The notes: generated by a model not told the origin, from the sequence alone. Shown: positions 1 to 9,031, numbered from the stretch's first letter. The stretch: DNA of 20,986 nt from M3007 sp033762055 (GCA_033762055.1 JANRLZ010000429.1:1-20986), one strand, 5' to 3'. Program-made: numbers and translations.

Positions 1-1956
1 GTTCACGGCCAGCTGGTCATTGCCAGCGACCGCGACCTGGGTACAGCGGTCAAACGAACGTCCATGTGGACCGGCAACCCCTTCTCCGATCTATACGCCG
101 TTGCACTGAAAACCGATCAGCCCGGCGCCATTGCCTCGGCCCGCCTGGAAAAATTCTCCGCCGGTGTCAACACCCGCTTCAACGAAGCGGCGGTATGTCT
201 GGCGCCCGACGGGCAAACCATCTATTTCACCCGCAACAACTACAACGACGGCAATACCGAACGCAGCGAAGAAGGCCTCGTCAAACTCAACGTCTTTTCC
301 GCCCGCCGGAATGCCGGCGGTGGGTGGTCGGATGTCACCCGCCTGCCTTTCAACTCGGCAGCATACAACTCCGCCCACCCCTGCATGAGTCCCGATGGCA
401 AACGCCTCTATTTTTCAAGCAACCGTCCCGGCGGGTTCGGCGGCATGGACCTGTACGTCAGCACCCTGCAAAACGGCGTCTGGAGCGCCGCCATCAATCT
501 TGGCCCCACCATCAATACCGAAGGGAATGAAATTTTCCCCTTTATTGACCCCAATGGCCGCTTGTATTTTGCCAGCAACGGCCATCTCGGCCTGGGTGGA
601 CTCGATTTGTTTTACAGCACCCCGAAGGGCGACAAAGACTGGAACCTTCCCATCAATCTGGGTGCGCCGCTCAATTCCACCCGCGATGACTTTGGTATCT
701 GCTTCGGCGGCGACCTTTCCTGGGGGTTTTTCACCTCCGACCGCGACGGTGGCGCCGGCCGCGACGATGTGTATGCTTTTTCAAAAAATGCAGCGCCGGT
801 TGAAATTTATGTGTTCGACAGCCAGACCATGAAACCGCTGAGCGGCGCAGCAGTGCTGAACTCTCTTACAAACAACACATTGACCACCAGTTCGGACGGC
901 ATCGTGGCTTTTGATATGCGCCATGCCGAATGCGCCGATTTTTCCGTGGCAAAAAAAGGGTACGAAACCAACATCAAAACCGGCTGCACCGGCAACGAAG
1001 CCGCCGCGCACGGTCAAATTACACGCATCGAAATCGGCCTGACCAAAGTCGGGAATTTCAGCGTGCAAGGCATGGTGTTCGATATGCGCGATGGTTTTCC
1101 GGCCCTGGGAGCCAAACTGATTTTGACCAACGATTGTGGTAAAAATCCCCCGGAACCGATCATCACCGGCCCCGACGGACGATTCAAATTCAAACTCGAC
1201 AAAAACTGTTGCTATACCCTGCGCGCCGTGCAGGATGGTTTTATCGCCGGAGTAGCGGAGGGCATTTGTACCAAAAACCTCACCCAGAATCCGGTGTACA
1301 AAGTGAATCTCAACCTCGAACCGTATCGCGACAAGGAAGGGTTTATCGTGGAAATACCGGAAAAAGTCACGGCCAATGCCGGTCCGCGCTACAACGATTT
1401 GTCGGGTTTGTATGAAAACCCCGACGGTTCGCCGGCGTCTTTTGAACTCGGCGACGGACTTTCGGTCCGCGAGGGGGTTTTGTACGACAATGGTACGCCC
1501 TCCAAACCCGATGAAAGCGCCTGGGAACGCGGCTCGGAGGGTTTTTTGATCAATTTGTATTATGATTTTAATGCGCCCGAACCCAATGCCGCTTCTTTGC
1601 CTGAATTGAAAAAACTGCTCAAAACCCTGCGGCAAAACCCCGAATTTCAGGTTGAAATTGCCTCGCACACCGACGCGCGCGGTTCGGATGAATACAATCG
1701 GGCGCTTTCGCAGCGCCGTGCAGAAGAAGTGGTCAACTGGCTGGCCAAACAGGGCATTTCGCGCGAACGCCTTACCCCGCAGGGCTACGGGGAGAGCAAA
1801 TTGGTCAATCGCTGCGCCAACGGCGTCAATTGCGACGAGGAAGAGCACCAACTCAATCGCCGCACCGAATTCCGCATCACCGGCGCCGGCGGAGTCACCA
1901 ATTCCAAATCGCAGGCCAAGCCAAAAACGGCGCCTTGCGAGGGGTGTCCGTTTTAA
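1..1956 (+). CDS. PorE-like OmpA family protein with WD40/PD40 propeller (5' partial)
   Basis: The reading frame is open from base 1, so the gene begins outside the window; the ATG at 64 is internal, because the residues before it (ASDRDLGT) already belong to a propeller blade. About 651 residues are visible. Residues about 20-260 hold PD40/WD40-like blades (NEAAVCLAPDG, SPDGKRLYFSSNRPGG, DPNGRLYFASNG, FFTSDRDGGAG). Two carboxypeptidase-regulatory-like beta-sandwich stretches follow (around 265-340 and 350-430). A C-terminal OmpA domain runs from about 515 to 630, with the peptidoglycan-binding pattern SHTDARGS and QRRAEEV. The protein ends in a Cys-containing tail (APCEGCPF). Propeller, CRD and OmpA in this order resemble PorE, a periplasmic T9SS-associated protein that binds peptidoglycan. 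That role is inferred from architecture; other PD40-OmpA proteins share parts of it. Its stop codon directly abuts that of the convergent gene at 1957. Confidence 0.88.
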   Translation, partial: VHGQLVIASDRDLGTAVKRTSMWTGNPFSDLYAVALKTDQPGAIASARLEKFSAGVNTRFNEAAVCLAPDGQTIYFTRNNYNDGNTERSEEGLVKLNVFSARRNAGGGWSDVTRLPFNSAAYNSAHPCMSPDGKRLYFSSNRPGGFGGMDLYVSTLQNGVWSAAINLGPTINTEGNEIFPFIDPNGRLYFASNGHLGLGGLDLFYSTPKGDKDWNLPINLGAPLNSTRDDFGICFGGDLSWGFFTSDRDGGAGRDDVYAFSKNAAPVEIYVFDSQTMKPLSGAAVLNSLTNNTLTTSSDGIVAFDMRHAECADFSVAKKGYETNIKTGCTGNEAAAHGQITRIEIGLTKVGNFSVQGMVFDMRDGFPALGAKLILTNDCGKNPPEPIITGPDGRFKFKLDKNCCYTLRAVQDGFIAGVAEGICTKNLTQNPVYKVNLNLEPYRDKEGFIVEIPEKVTANAGPRYNDLSGLYENPDGSPASFELGDGLSVREGVLYDNGTPSKPDESAWERGSEGFLINLYYDFNAPEPNAASLPELKKLLKTLRQNPEFQVEIASHTDARGSDEYNRALSQRRAEEVVNWLAKQGISRERLTPQGYGESKLVNRCANGVNCDEEEHQLNRRTEFRITGAGGVTNSKSQAKPKTAPCEGCPF

Positions 1957-2526
1957 TCACAACGGCCAGCTGTGCGGCATCCCGGCGGCTTCTGCCAGGC
2001 GGGCGGTGGGGGCAAAATTCCAGATATACTCGAGCAATTCACGGCCGTCGCGGCGAAACTCAATGTGGTAATCTTCGTGCAGTTTTTTTGCCTTTGGCAG
2101 CAGCGTCATCACCCGGTTTACGACATACGGAGCAAAGGTTTTGCTGCGGCTCGGCGGGAAGGCATTCAACATGTCGTTGAAAACCCGGAATGCCTCGGCC
2201 AGCATAAACAAAACCAGCGCCACTTCGCCCGGTTTGTCTTTTGTGGCGTGTACGTGTTCCGTAATCCGGGCGTTCCAGTGGCGTAAAAAAAGCAGCAAAT
2301 AGCCCGGGGTGAGATTGTATTTCAGATTTTTTTGCAGGTCGTCGGCAATTTCCTTGCGCAAAACCTGGGCACGATCGTCGCGGGTTTCGCCGCCTTCCAT
2401 CAGTTCAAAGACCAGGCGGCGCACCAATTTTTCATCTTTTGCCACCAAACGCAGCAACAATTTGTCCTTTTCCGCCACCGGCATCCGGGCAATGGCGGCT
2501 TTCAGTTTATCGTCGAGTTTGAGCAT
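1957..2526 (-). CDS. Hypothetical helical protein, 189 aa
   Basis: I do not recognise the family. The protein is charged and looks almost wholly alpha-helical, with Lys/Arg/Asp/Glu-rich amphipathic stretches (MPVAEKDKLLLRLVAKDEKLVRRL), a more hydrophobic middle (LTPGYLLLFLRHW, EVALVLFMLAEAFRVF) and a tail ending in MPHSWPL. There is no signal peptide or clear membrane segment, so it is probably cytoplasmic. An in-frame ATG exists at 2544, but ATG 2526 is preferred because a good -7 element (TATTTTTG on this strand, 2549-2542) lies just upstream and would overlap the longer start. It is transcribed away from the HMG-CoA synthase gene and toward the OmpA-family gene, with which it shares no intergenic base. 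Coding is supported by a clean 570-bp frame filling the gap between neighbours. Confidence 0.75.
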   Translation of the reverse strand: MLKLDDKLKAAIARMPVAEKDKLLLRLVAKDEKLVRRLVFELMEGGETRDDRAQVLRKEIADDLQKNLKYNLTPGYLLLFLRHWNARITEHVHATKDKPGEVALVLFMLAEAFRVFNDMLNAFPPSRSKTFAPYVVNRVMTLLPKAKKLHEDYHIEFRRDGRELLEYIWNFAPTARLAEAAGMPHSWPL

Positions 2527-2541
2527 GACGCAAGTTTGGGG

Positions 2542-2571
2542 CAAAAATAACCATGCGCATGTACTTTAAAA
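2542..2571 (-). promoter_or_regulatory. Putative promoter of the 189-aa hypothetical gene
   Basis: On the reverse strand TATTTTTG (2549-2542) matches the Bacteroidota -7 consensus TAnnTTTG exactly. TTTT at 2571-2568 could serve as a weak -33 box with an 18-bp spacer. The predicted transcript start lies only about 10 bases before ATG 2526. Confidence 0.4.
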
Positions 2572-2604
2572 GGATACGGTAACGCCGAAGTTTTTATGGT
2601 TCCT

Positions 2605-2612
2605 TATCTTTG
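2605..2612 (+). promoter_or_regulatory. Putative -7 element upstream of HMG-CoA synthase
   Basis: TATCTTTG matches TAnnTTTG exactly. No convincing -33 TTTG is seen at the expected distance. It would give a leader of about 125 bases before ATG 2743, which contains a small GC-rich hairpin (AACGC CCG GCGTT). Confidence 0.4.
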
Positions 2613-2742
2613 CCCCGCTCTTCCCTAACCAACAAGTCTGAATTTTACATGAACGGAGAACGCCCGGCGTTGCTCTGCCAAACTTTTTTGTCAAAATATC
2701 GTTTGAAGCGCCCAAAACATTCCATCCCCTACTTTTATCTTC

Positions 2743-4119
2743 ATGGCTATCGGCATTGACGACATGGCGTTTTACGCCCCAAAATTGTACCTCGACATCC
2801 GCGCACTCGCAGAAAAACGAGAAATCGCTTACGAAAAACTTTCCCAGGGACTGGGTCTGCATAAAATGGCCATTTGCGATGCGCACGAAGACGCCGCCAC
2901 CATGGCCGCTGAAGCGCTCGCCGAACTGATCGAACGCAATCAGCTCGACCCGCGCCGCATCGGCCGCATCTACCTGGGTACCGAGAGCGCACTCGATATG
3001 GCCAAACCCACCGGCACTTATGCCGTGGAAATGCTCGCCCAGCGCCTGGCCCCACGCTTCGGCGCCGATTGTTTCCGCCATTGTGATGTGGTGGATATGA
3101 CCTTTGCCTGCATCGGCGCGGTGGATGCCCTGCAAAACACCCTCGAATGGGCCGCCGCCGACCGCTCCCGTATCGGCATCGTGGTAGCCAGCGATGTGGC
3201 CAAATACGAACTGAAAAGCACGGGCGAATACACCCAGGGCGCCGGCGCAGTCGCCATGCTGGTCAAACATGAACCACGCCTGCTCGCCATCAAGCCTGTG
3301 TTCGGCGTAGCCATGGAAAGTGTGCACGACTTCTTTAAACCGCGCCGCGAACGTTTCTCCGAAACACCGGTGTTCGACGGACAATATTCCAACCGCTGCT
3401 ATCAGGATCGAATGACCGAGGCGCTGGGCGACTTTCGCCGTCGGGCGGAAAGCGCCGGGGTATTGCGCCCCGGACAGTTTCCGGCGCTGTCCGAGCGCTG
3501 GGCGCGTATGATCTTTCACCTTCCCTATGCGTTTCACGCAAAAAGGATGTTTGTCGAGGCATTTGTGGAGGAAAGAAAAAACAAGGGGGGGTGGGAACAG
3601 GATGTCCGCAAAAACGACTTCAACGAACCCGACCCGCTACAATTTCCGGATACCCGATCATTCGAAAAGGCAAAAGCCGCATTTCTGAAAACCGTTTCGG
3701 AATCGGGTCTTTACCAGCGTTTTGTACAGCAAAAACTCGAACGCGCCCAACGCGCCAGCCAGGAAACCGGCAACCTCTACACGGCTTCCATTTTTCTCGC
3801 GCTGATGAGTACCCTCGAATGCGATGCCGCCGATCAAACACGTTTGGCAGGGAAACGTATCGGTTTTGTGGCCTATGGCAGCGGTTCCAAATCCAAAGTG
3901 TTTGAGGCTACCGTGCAAAAAAACTGGCGGGAAGTAGCGACGCAATGGGGTGTTTTTAAAAAACTAACCCATCGCCACGCCATTGATTACGACCAGTACG
4001 AACGCCTGCACACCGGCGAGCAAACGCAACCTGTTTTTCGTGAAACAGCACGCTGGGGACTGCAACGCATCGGTCAGGAAGGCCCGACCCTGGGCGCGCG
4101 GTATTACGCAGCGCACTAA
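2743..4119 (+). CDS. mvaS: Hydroxymethylglutaryl-CoA synthase
   Basis: This cytosolic enzyme condenses acetyl-CoA with acetoacetyl-CoA to HMG-CoA, the committed step toward mevalonate and isoprenoids. It is 458 residues long, within the family range. The thiolase-fold catalytic set is visible: Glu81 in GTESALDMAKP, the acyl-accepting Cys123 in DMTFACIGAVDAL, and His259 in MIFHLPYAFHAKRM. The motif STGEYTQGAGAVAML (159-173) and a C-terminal GSGSKSKVFEA loop also match. The residue after the catalytic Cys is Ile, where many bacterial enzymes have Tyr. The ATG at 2743 begins directly with the expected first strand (AIGIDDMAFYAPK). A PksG-type beta-branching role is possible for this superfamily, but no polyketide genes are nearby, so the mevalonate role is preferred. 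The gene stands alone; trpGD downstream has its own promoter. Confidence 0.9.
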   Translation: MAIGIDDMAFYAPKLYLDIRALAEKREIAYEKLSQGLGLHKMAICDAHEDAATMAAEALAELIERNQLDPRRIGRIYLGTESALDMAKPTGTYAVEMLAQRLAPRFGADCFRHCDVVDMTFACIGAVDALQNTLEWAAADRSRIGIVVASDVAKYELKSTGEYTQGAGAVAMLVKHEPRLLAIKPVFGVAMESVHDFFKPRRERFSETPVFDGQYSNRCYQDRMTEALGDFRRRAESAGVLRPGQFPALSERWARMIFHLPYAFHAKRMFVEAFVEERKNKGGWEQDVRKNDFNEPDPLQFPDTRSFEKAKAAFLKTVSESGLYQRFVQQKLERAQRASQETGNLYTASIFLALMSTLECDAADQTRLAGKRIGFVAYGSGSKSKVFEATVQKNWREVATQWGVFKKLTHRHAIDYDQYERLHTGEQTQPVFRETARWGLQRIGQEGPTLGARYYAAH

Positions 4120-4155
4120 TGGGTTAGCCGCTTCAAAAAAAATCTGCACCTGCGC

Positions 4156-4187
4156 TTGCACGTTCGGATTTTTTTATTGCACCTTTG
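4156..4187 (+). promoter_or_regulatory. Putative trpGD-trpCF promoter
   Basis: TTG at 4156-4158 and CACCTTTG at 4180-4187 fit a Bacteroidota -33/-7 pair (one mismatch to TAnnTTTG) with a 21-bp spacer. Transcription would start near 4194, leaving a leader of about 30 bases, too short for an attenuator. It also rules out the in-frame codon at 4156 as a start. Confidence 0.55.
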
Positions 4188-4214
4188 CAATATCGTACTG
4201 ATACAGTATTGCAA
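4175..4214. promoter_or_regulatory. Possible operator: three TATTGCA half-sites
   Basis: TATTGCA occurs at 4175-4181, inverted as TGCAATA at 4186-4192, and again direct at 4207-4213. The last two form a perfect 8-bp inverted repeat (TTGCAATA / TATTGCAA) around a second short repeat, TACTG-ATA-CAGTA. Together they cover the -7 element, the predicted transcript start and the leader. This arrangement is typical of a repressor site, but no regulator is identified. Confidence 0.4.
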
Positions 4215-4224
4215 TCATTTTCCG

Positions 4225-5856
<1,632 letters not shown>

Positions 5857-5865
5857 TCGTTCCTT

Positions 5866-7329
5866 ATGAATATTTTACAGGAAATTGTTGCAGCAAAAAC
5901 GCTTGAAATCAGCAGCTTGTACGCGCAGCACCCCACATATACCCCTCCCGAACCAACCGAATGCCCCCCGGCTGAATCCATTCTGTTCTACAGGCGCCTG
6001 AACGAAGCGCACGCTTCGGGAAGGCGTTTTTTTATCACCGAATTCAAACGAAAAAGTCCGTCGGAAGGCTGGATCAATCGCGAGGCCGATCTGTCGGCGC
6101 AGGTGTTGGCCTATGCAGAAGCAGGCGCCTCCGCAATTTCAGTGCTGACCGATGCACCTTTTTTCGGCGGAAGCTATGAGGACCTGAAACGGGCACATCA
6201 AACGCTGCAAAGCCGCGAATGGCCGGTAGGGCGGCCGCTGTTGCTGCAGAAAGACTTTATTCTTGATCCTGTACAAATTCATGCGGCAAAAAAAAACGGC
6301 GCCGACCTCATCCTCCTGATCGCTGCGATTCTTTCTCCCGAACGCCTTGATGATTTGAAAAGAACCGCCGAGTCGCAAGGCTTGGGCGTGTTGGTGGAAG
6401 TACACGACGACAACGAACTGGAAAAAATCGCGCATCTTGATTTCCCGGTACTGGGCATCAACAACCGCGATTTAAAAACCTTTCGCACCGCGCTCAACCG
6501 AACCAACGTACTGGCAGCCCGAGCAAAAGGAAGGCGGGTCATCGCCGAATCGGGCGTGCTTGACGAGCGTCATTTTCAAATGCTGCGCCATCGCGCCGAT
6601 GGTTTCCTGATCGGAACCGGGTTGATGAAAAACAAACCGGACAAGCGGCAGGAAAGAGGACAAACCGGCCTCGAACGCCATTTTCAGACACAGGGAAAAT
6701 GGCTGTTCAAAGCCTGCGGTATCCGGACAGCGGAAACATGGCATCACTTGCTGGATAACCCGCTTGCGGATTTTATCGGCATCAATTTTTCTCCCAAAAG
6801 CAAACGCCGGCCCGACGATCACACCCTCGCAGCGATAAAAAACCGGCCCGATCCACATGCCGTTGCGGTTTTTTACCAGAATACGGAGACCGAAATATGG
6901 GAGGTGCTGGCACAATTTCCCTTTAAAACCGTACAACTTTACGCCGGCGATGTGACGCCGGAGTTTGTTCGCCAATTGAAAGTACGGGTAATCATGGCCG
7001 TAAAAACTGCAGCAGAACAATCCTGGGAGAACACCTTCGAACATTCCATACAACCGTACGCCGCCGATGTGGATTGTTTTATTCTCGACGGCGCCCGGCC
7101 CGGCAGCGGCGAACGAATCGCCGCGCAGATACCGGAAGATTTCCCCTACCCTTTCCTGCTGGCCGGCGGCATCCATGAAGGCAATCTGGCAGACATGCGC
7201 GCCTGGCGACACTGCATCGGTGTTGACATCGCATCCGGCATTGAAACCGACGGCGAAGTGGACCTTCAAAAAATTGCGCGAATCGGCGGATGGCTCAAAA
7301 AAGCGAACGATTATTCGTCCGTTCCCTAG
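5866..7329 (+). CDS. trpCF: Indole-3-glycerol-phosphate synthase / phosphoribosylanthranilate isomerase fusion
   Basis: A 487-residue protein with two TIM-barrel domains for consecutive steps of tryptophan synthesis. The N-terminal TrpC domain (about 1-257) shows EFKRKSPSEG (Lys61), LTDAPFFGGS, QKDFILDP (Lys129), VEVHD (Glu178), GINNRDL (Asn200) and IAESG (228 on). The C-terminal TrpF domain (about 278-487) shows KACGI (Cys284), GINFSPKSKR, VQLYAGD, FILDGARPGSGE (Asp408), LLAGGI and GVDIASGIE; Cys284 and Asp408 are the general base and acid of the isomerase. The order is TrpC then TrpF, as in the enterobacterial fusion. The stop codon TAG (7327-7329) lies inside the left terminal repeat of the palindromic element at 7326-7489. 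trpB and trpA do not follow, so the operon ends here. Confidence 0.95.
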   Translation: MNILQEIVAAKTLEISSLYAQHPTYTPPEPTECPPAESILFYRRLNEAHASGRRFFITEFKRKSPSEGWINREADLSAQVLAYAEAGASAISVLTDAPFFGGSYEDLKRAHQTLQSREWPVGRPLLLQKDFILDPVQIHAAKKNGADLILLIAAILSPERLDDLKRTAESQGLGVLVEVHDDNELEKIAHLDFPVLGINNRDLKTFRTALNRTNVLAARAKGRRVIAESGVLDERHFQMLRHRADGFLIGTGLMKNKPDKRQERGQTGLERHFQTQGKWLFKACGIRTAETWHHLLDNPLADFIGINFSPKSKRRPDDHTLAAIKNRPDPHAVAVFYQNTETEIWEVLAQFPFKTVQLYAGDVTPEFVRQLKVRVIMAVKTAAEQSWENTFEHSIQPYAADVDCFILDGARPGSGERIAAQIPEDFPYPFLLAGGIHEGNLADMRAWRHCIGVDIASGIETDGEVDLQKIARIGGWLKKANDYSSVP

Positions 7330-7489
7330 TGCCGCATCCGGCGAATAACAAAGCAATGCCTATGTCTCTTTTTCCGCCTCCTGTCGTTGCTCGGCGGTTA
7401 AAATATTCCGTATTTCGCCCTTCTCGCGCCTATGGAGCCGAAAAAATAGCCGATTTCATTGCTCTGCTATTCGCCGGATGCGGCACTAG
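7326..7489. mobile_element. 164-bp MITE-like palindromic element, copy A
   Basis: The ends are inverted repeats of 33 bp (7326-7358 and 7457-7489) matching at 31 positions; the outer 21 bp are perfect and begin CTAGTGCCGCATCCGG. Weaker symmetry continues inward (CTCTTTTTCCGCCTCC against the complement of GGAGCCGAAAAAATAG), so the whole element can fold back on itself. It has no coding capacity. A second copy in the same orientation begins at 20844 and matches at about 137 of 143 visible positions. Both copies start with CTAG, which is either a 4-bp target duplication or part of the element. Terminal repeats, dispersal and lack of a transposase suggest a MITE or a REP-like element. As a strong hairpin between convergent genes it may also end transcription. 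Confidence 0.75.
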
Positions 7490-7495
7490 ACAAAC

Positions 7496-8122
7496 TTAAT
7501 CGGGTGTTTTTTCCAGCAATTGCACGACGGTGGCCGCCGCCGCGGCGCCAAATACATTGCCTGTCAGGTAAAGCAACAAATCGCCAAAATGTATCAAACC
7601 GGCGACTGAAGTCCCCAGGGCTACAGCCGGATTAAATGCGCCGCCACTCAGGCCGCCCAGGGCAAACATCAGGGCAGCCTGCGCAGCGCCGAGGGCCATG
7701 CCTGTTTTTGCCGAGCCATCGGTCGAAACGTTCAGCGCCACAAAAGCCAGGGCGAAAACACCCAAAAACTCTACGATAATCGTGCAAAGCGCCTGTTCCT
7801 GCAAGCGGGGAATCACTTCCGCGCCATTGCCGCACTGATGCAAATAGGCCCCGATAGCAGCGGCGGCAACACCAGCTGCCAGTTGAGCAACGACATAATA
7901 AAGCGCGTCTGTTCGGTCTATTTTCCCGCGCATCAGCGCCGCCAGGGTGATAGCCGGATTAAAATGCGCTTCGGAATATGTTTTCCCGGCAGGAATCAAA
8001 GCCATCAGTAACAAACCTGCCGCGAGGGGCGCCCATGCAACAGTGGCCGGATTGCTCAGGGTGAGTACCAGAGAAAGCGTCAGGAAGAACGAGCCGATAA
8101 ATTCGCCGAGGTATTTTTTCAT
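7496..8122 (-). CDS. MIP-family aquaporin-like channel
   Basis: A 208-residue inner-membrane protein with about six hydrophobic helices and the two pore loops of the major intrinsic protein family: HFNPAITLA (NPA at 55-57) and AFNPAVALG (NPA at 164-166). It would conduct water or small neutral solutes. It is slightly shorter than typical AqpZ (about 230). The residue after the second NPA is Val167, where aquaporins and glycerol facilitators normally have the selectivity-filter Arg (NPAR), so substrate and rate cannot be inferred from AqpZ. The start MKKYLGEFIGSFFL is typical of the family. It is convergent with trpCF across the palindromic element, and follows the pseudouridine synthase gene with a terminator in between, so it probably has its own promoter. 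Confidence 0.88.
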   Translation of the reverse strand: MKKYLGEFIGSFFLTLSLVLTLSNPATVAWAPLAAGLLLMALIPAGKTYSEAHFNPAITLAALMRGKIDRTDALYYVVAQLAAGVAAAAIGAYLHQCGNGAEVIPRLQEQALCTIIVEFLGVFALAFVALNVSTDGSAKTGMALGAAQAALMFALGGLSGGAFNPAVALGTSVAGLIHFGDLLLYLTGNVFGAAAAATVVQLLEKTPD

Positions 8123-8184
8123 AATGAGGCTGTCTGTAGTTTTTTGACGAATTGACTTTTAATGGATTTTGAGGGGAGACAAGG

Positions 8185-8215
8185 CAAATTTTGCCGTTAT
8201 AGCCGGAACCCAAAA
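8185..8215 (-). promoter_or_regulatory. Weak candidate promoter for the aquaporin gene
   Basis: On the reverse strand AAAATTTG (8192-8185) has one mismatch to TAnnTTTG, and TTTTG (8215-8211) could be the -33 box with 18 bp between. The -7 part lies in a small palindrome, GGCAAATTTTGCC (8183-8195). Confidence 0.3.
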
Positions 8216-8220
8216 GGCAT

Positions 8221-8254
8221 AAAAGGCAATCGTTGAAAAAACGTTAGATTGCCT
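8221..8254 (-). terminator. Rho-independent terminator of the pseudouridine synthase gene
   Basis: Read on the reverse strand, AGGCAATC (8254-8247) pairs with GATTGCCT (8231-8224), an 8-bp perfect stem with further AACGTT-type pairing inside the loop. TTTTA follows directly. It lies 18 bases past the stop codon at 8272. Confidence 0.65.
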
Positions 8255-8271
8255 CAGTATTAATCCGTATT

Positions 8272-8952
8272 TCAGGTATAAGGTAATGCCTTTTTCCACC
8301 AGGGTTGATCCGGCAACGGCGCCTGTACCGTTATTTCCTCTAATTTGACCGGATGAATCAGCGTCATACGCAAACAATGCAGTCCGATGGATGCATCGGG
8401 CAAGGCATCCGGTGCGCCATATTTAAGATCGCCCAGAATCGGACAATCCATGGCCGACAATTGCACCCTGATTTGGTGCGGCCGGCCCGTCAGCGGTTCA
8501 ATTAACAGCAAATAACGCTCCCCGATCTTATCCAGCACTTTATACCGGGTAATGGCTTCCCTGGCATCGGCACGGGGTTTGGGGTAGGCGGTGACGACAT
8601 TTTTCTTTTCATCTTTCCACAAATAATGACGCAATTCACCATTTGCTTCACGCGGCGCCTGTAAAACCAGTGCAAGGTAATTTTTTTTTATTTTTTGTTC
8701 GCGGAACAGCGTGGTCAGTCGCCCCAGTGCTTTGTCCGTCCGGGCCATCAGTACCGCCCCGCTCACCGGGCGGTCAATGCGATGCACAGGGTGCAAAAAC
8801 ACCGCTCCCGGCTTGGCGTATTTTTCTTTCAGATAAGTCTTCCCCCAATCGCTCAGGGTTGCGTCGCCTGTGCGGTCGCCCTGCACCAGCCAGCCGGCCG
8901 GTTTGTTGAGCGCAAGCAAATGGTTGTCCTCGAAAATAACCGATGGCTCCAT
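8272..8952 (-). CDS. RluA-family pseudouridine synthase
   Basis: A 226-residue RNA-modifying enzyme that isomerises uridine to pseudouridine in rRNA or tRNA. The catalytic motif is HRIDRPVSGAVLMART with Asp60 as nucleophile. LNKPAGWLVQG (15-25), KNYLALV (90-96) and the binding loop TGRPHQIRVQLS (155-166) complete the RluA family pattern. No S4 RNA-binding domain precedes the catalytic domain, so it belongs to the short stand-alone type; which uridine it modifies cannot be told. ATG 8952 is preferred over an in-frame start at 8997, because the conserved fold begins at EPSVIFEDNHLLALNKP. The longer start adds 15 poorly conserved-looking residues and overlaps a possible -7 element (AACCTTTG, 9002-8995 on this strand). 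mqnD starts 79 bases away on the other strand. Confidence 0.9.
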   Translation of the reverse strand: MEPSVIFEDNHLLALNKPAGWLVQGDRTGDATLSDWGKTYLKEKYAKPGAVFLHPVHRIDRPVSGAVLMARTDKALGRLTTLFREQKIKKNYLALVLQAPREANGELRHYLWKDEKKNVVTAYPKPRADAREAITRYKVLDKIGERYLLLIEPLTGRPHQIRVQLSAMDCPILGDLKYGAPDALPDASIGLHCLRMTLIHPVKLEEITVQAPLPDQPWWKKALPYT

Positions 8953-9031
8953 GACGCCGTTGAACGTTGCAGTGAAAAAGTTGTTGGTATTGCGCAAAGG
9001 TTTTCAATTTCCGGCACATTAAGCACATTCC

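Noticed and set aside
781..1851. 356-residue open frame on the reverse strand
   Set aside because: It lies wholly antisense to the OmpA-family gene, whose domains are clear. Its translation has low-complexity Val/Ala/Gly/Phe composition and no recognisable motif.
2649..2759. 36-codon open frame overlapping the HMG-CoA synthase start
   Set aside because: It could be an upstream leader ORF, but there is no ribosome-binding site or peptide motif; chance cannot be excluded.
2566..3537. 323-residue reverse-strand frame
   Set aside because: Antisense to the HMG-CoA synthase gene with its intact catalytic residues; no domain seen.
4134..4176. A-tract and T-tract around a short loop after the HMG-CoA synthase gene (AAAAAATC ... 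GATTTTTT)
   Set aside because: Only A-T pairs form the outer stem, the inner stem is 3 bp, and the region overlaps the trpGD promoter, so a terminator call is not justified.
5857..5868. GATCGTTCCTT before trpCF resembles the right arm of the repeat before the GT2 gene (10501-10511)
   Set aside because: Only 11 bases match, with no second arm nearby and no extended similarity; probably coincidence.
6472..7356. 294-residue reverse-strand frame
   Set aside because: Antisense to trpCF and starting within the palindromic element; a by-product of biased codon use on the real strand.
7331..7489. Short frames running through the palindromic element
   Set aside because: They are not conserved in frame between symmetrical halves and have no start signals; the element is non-coding.
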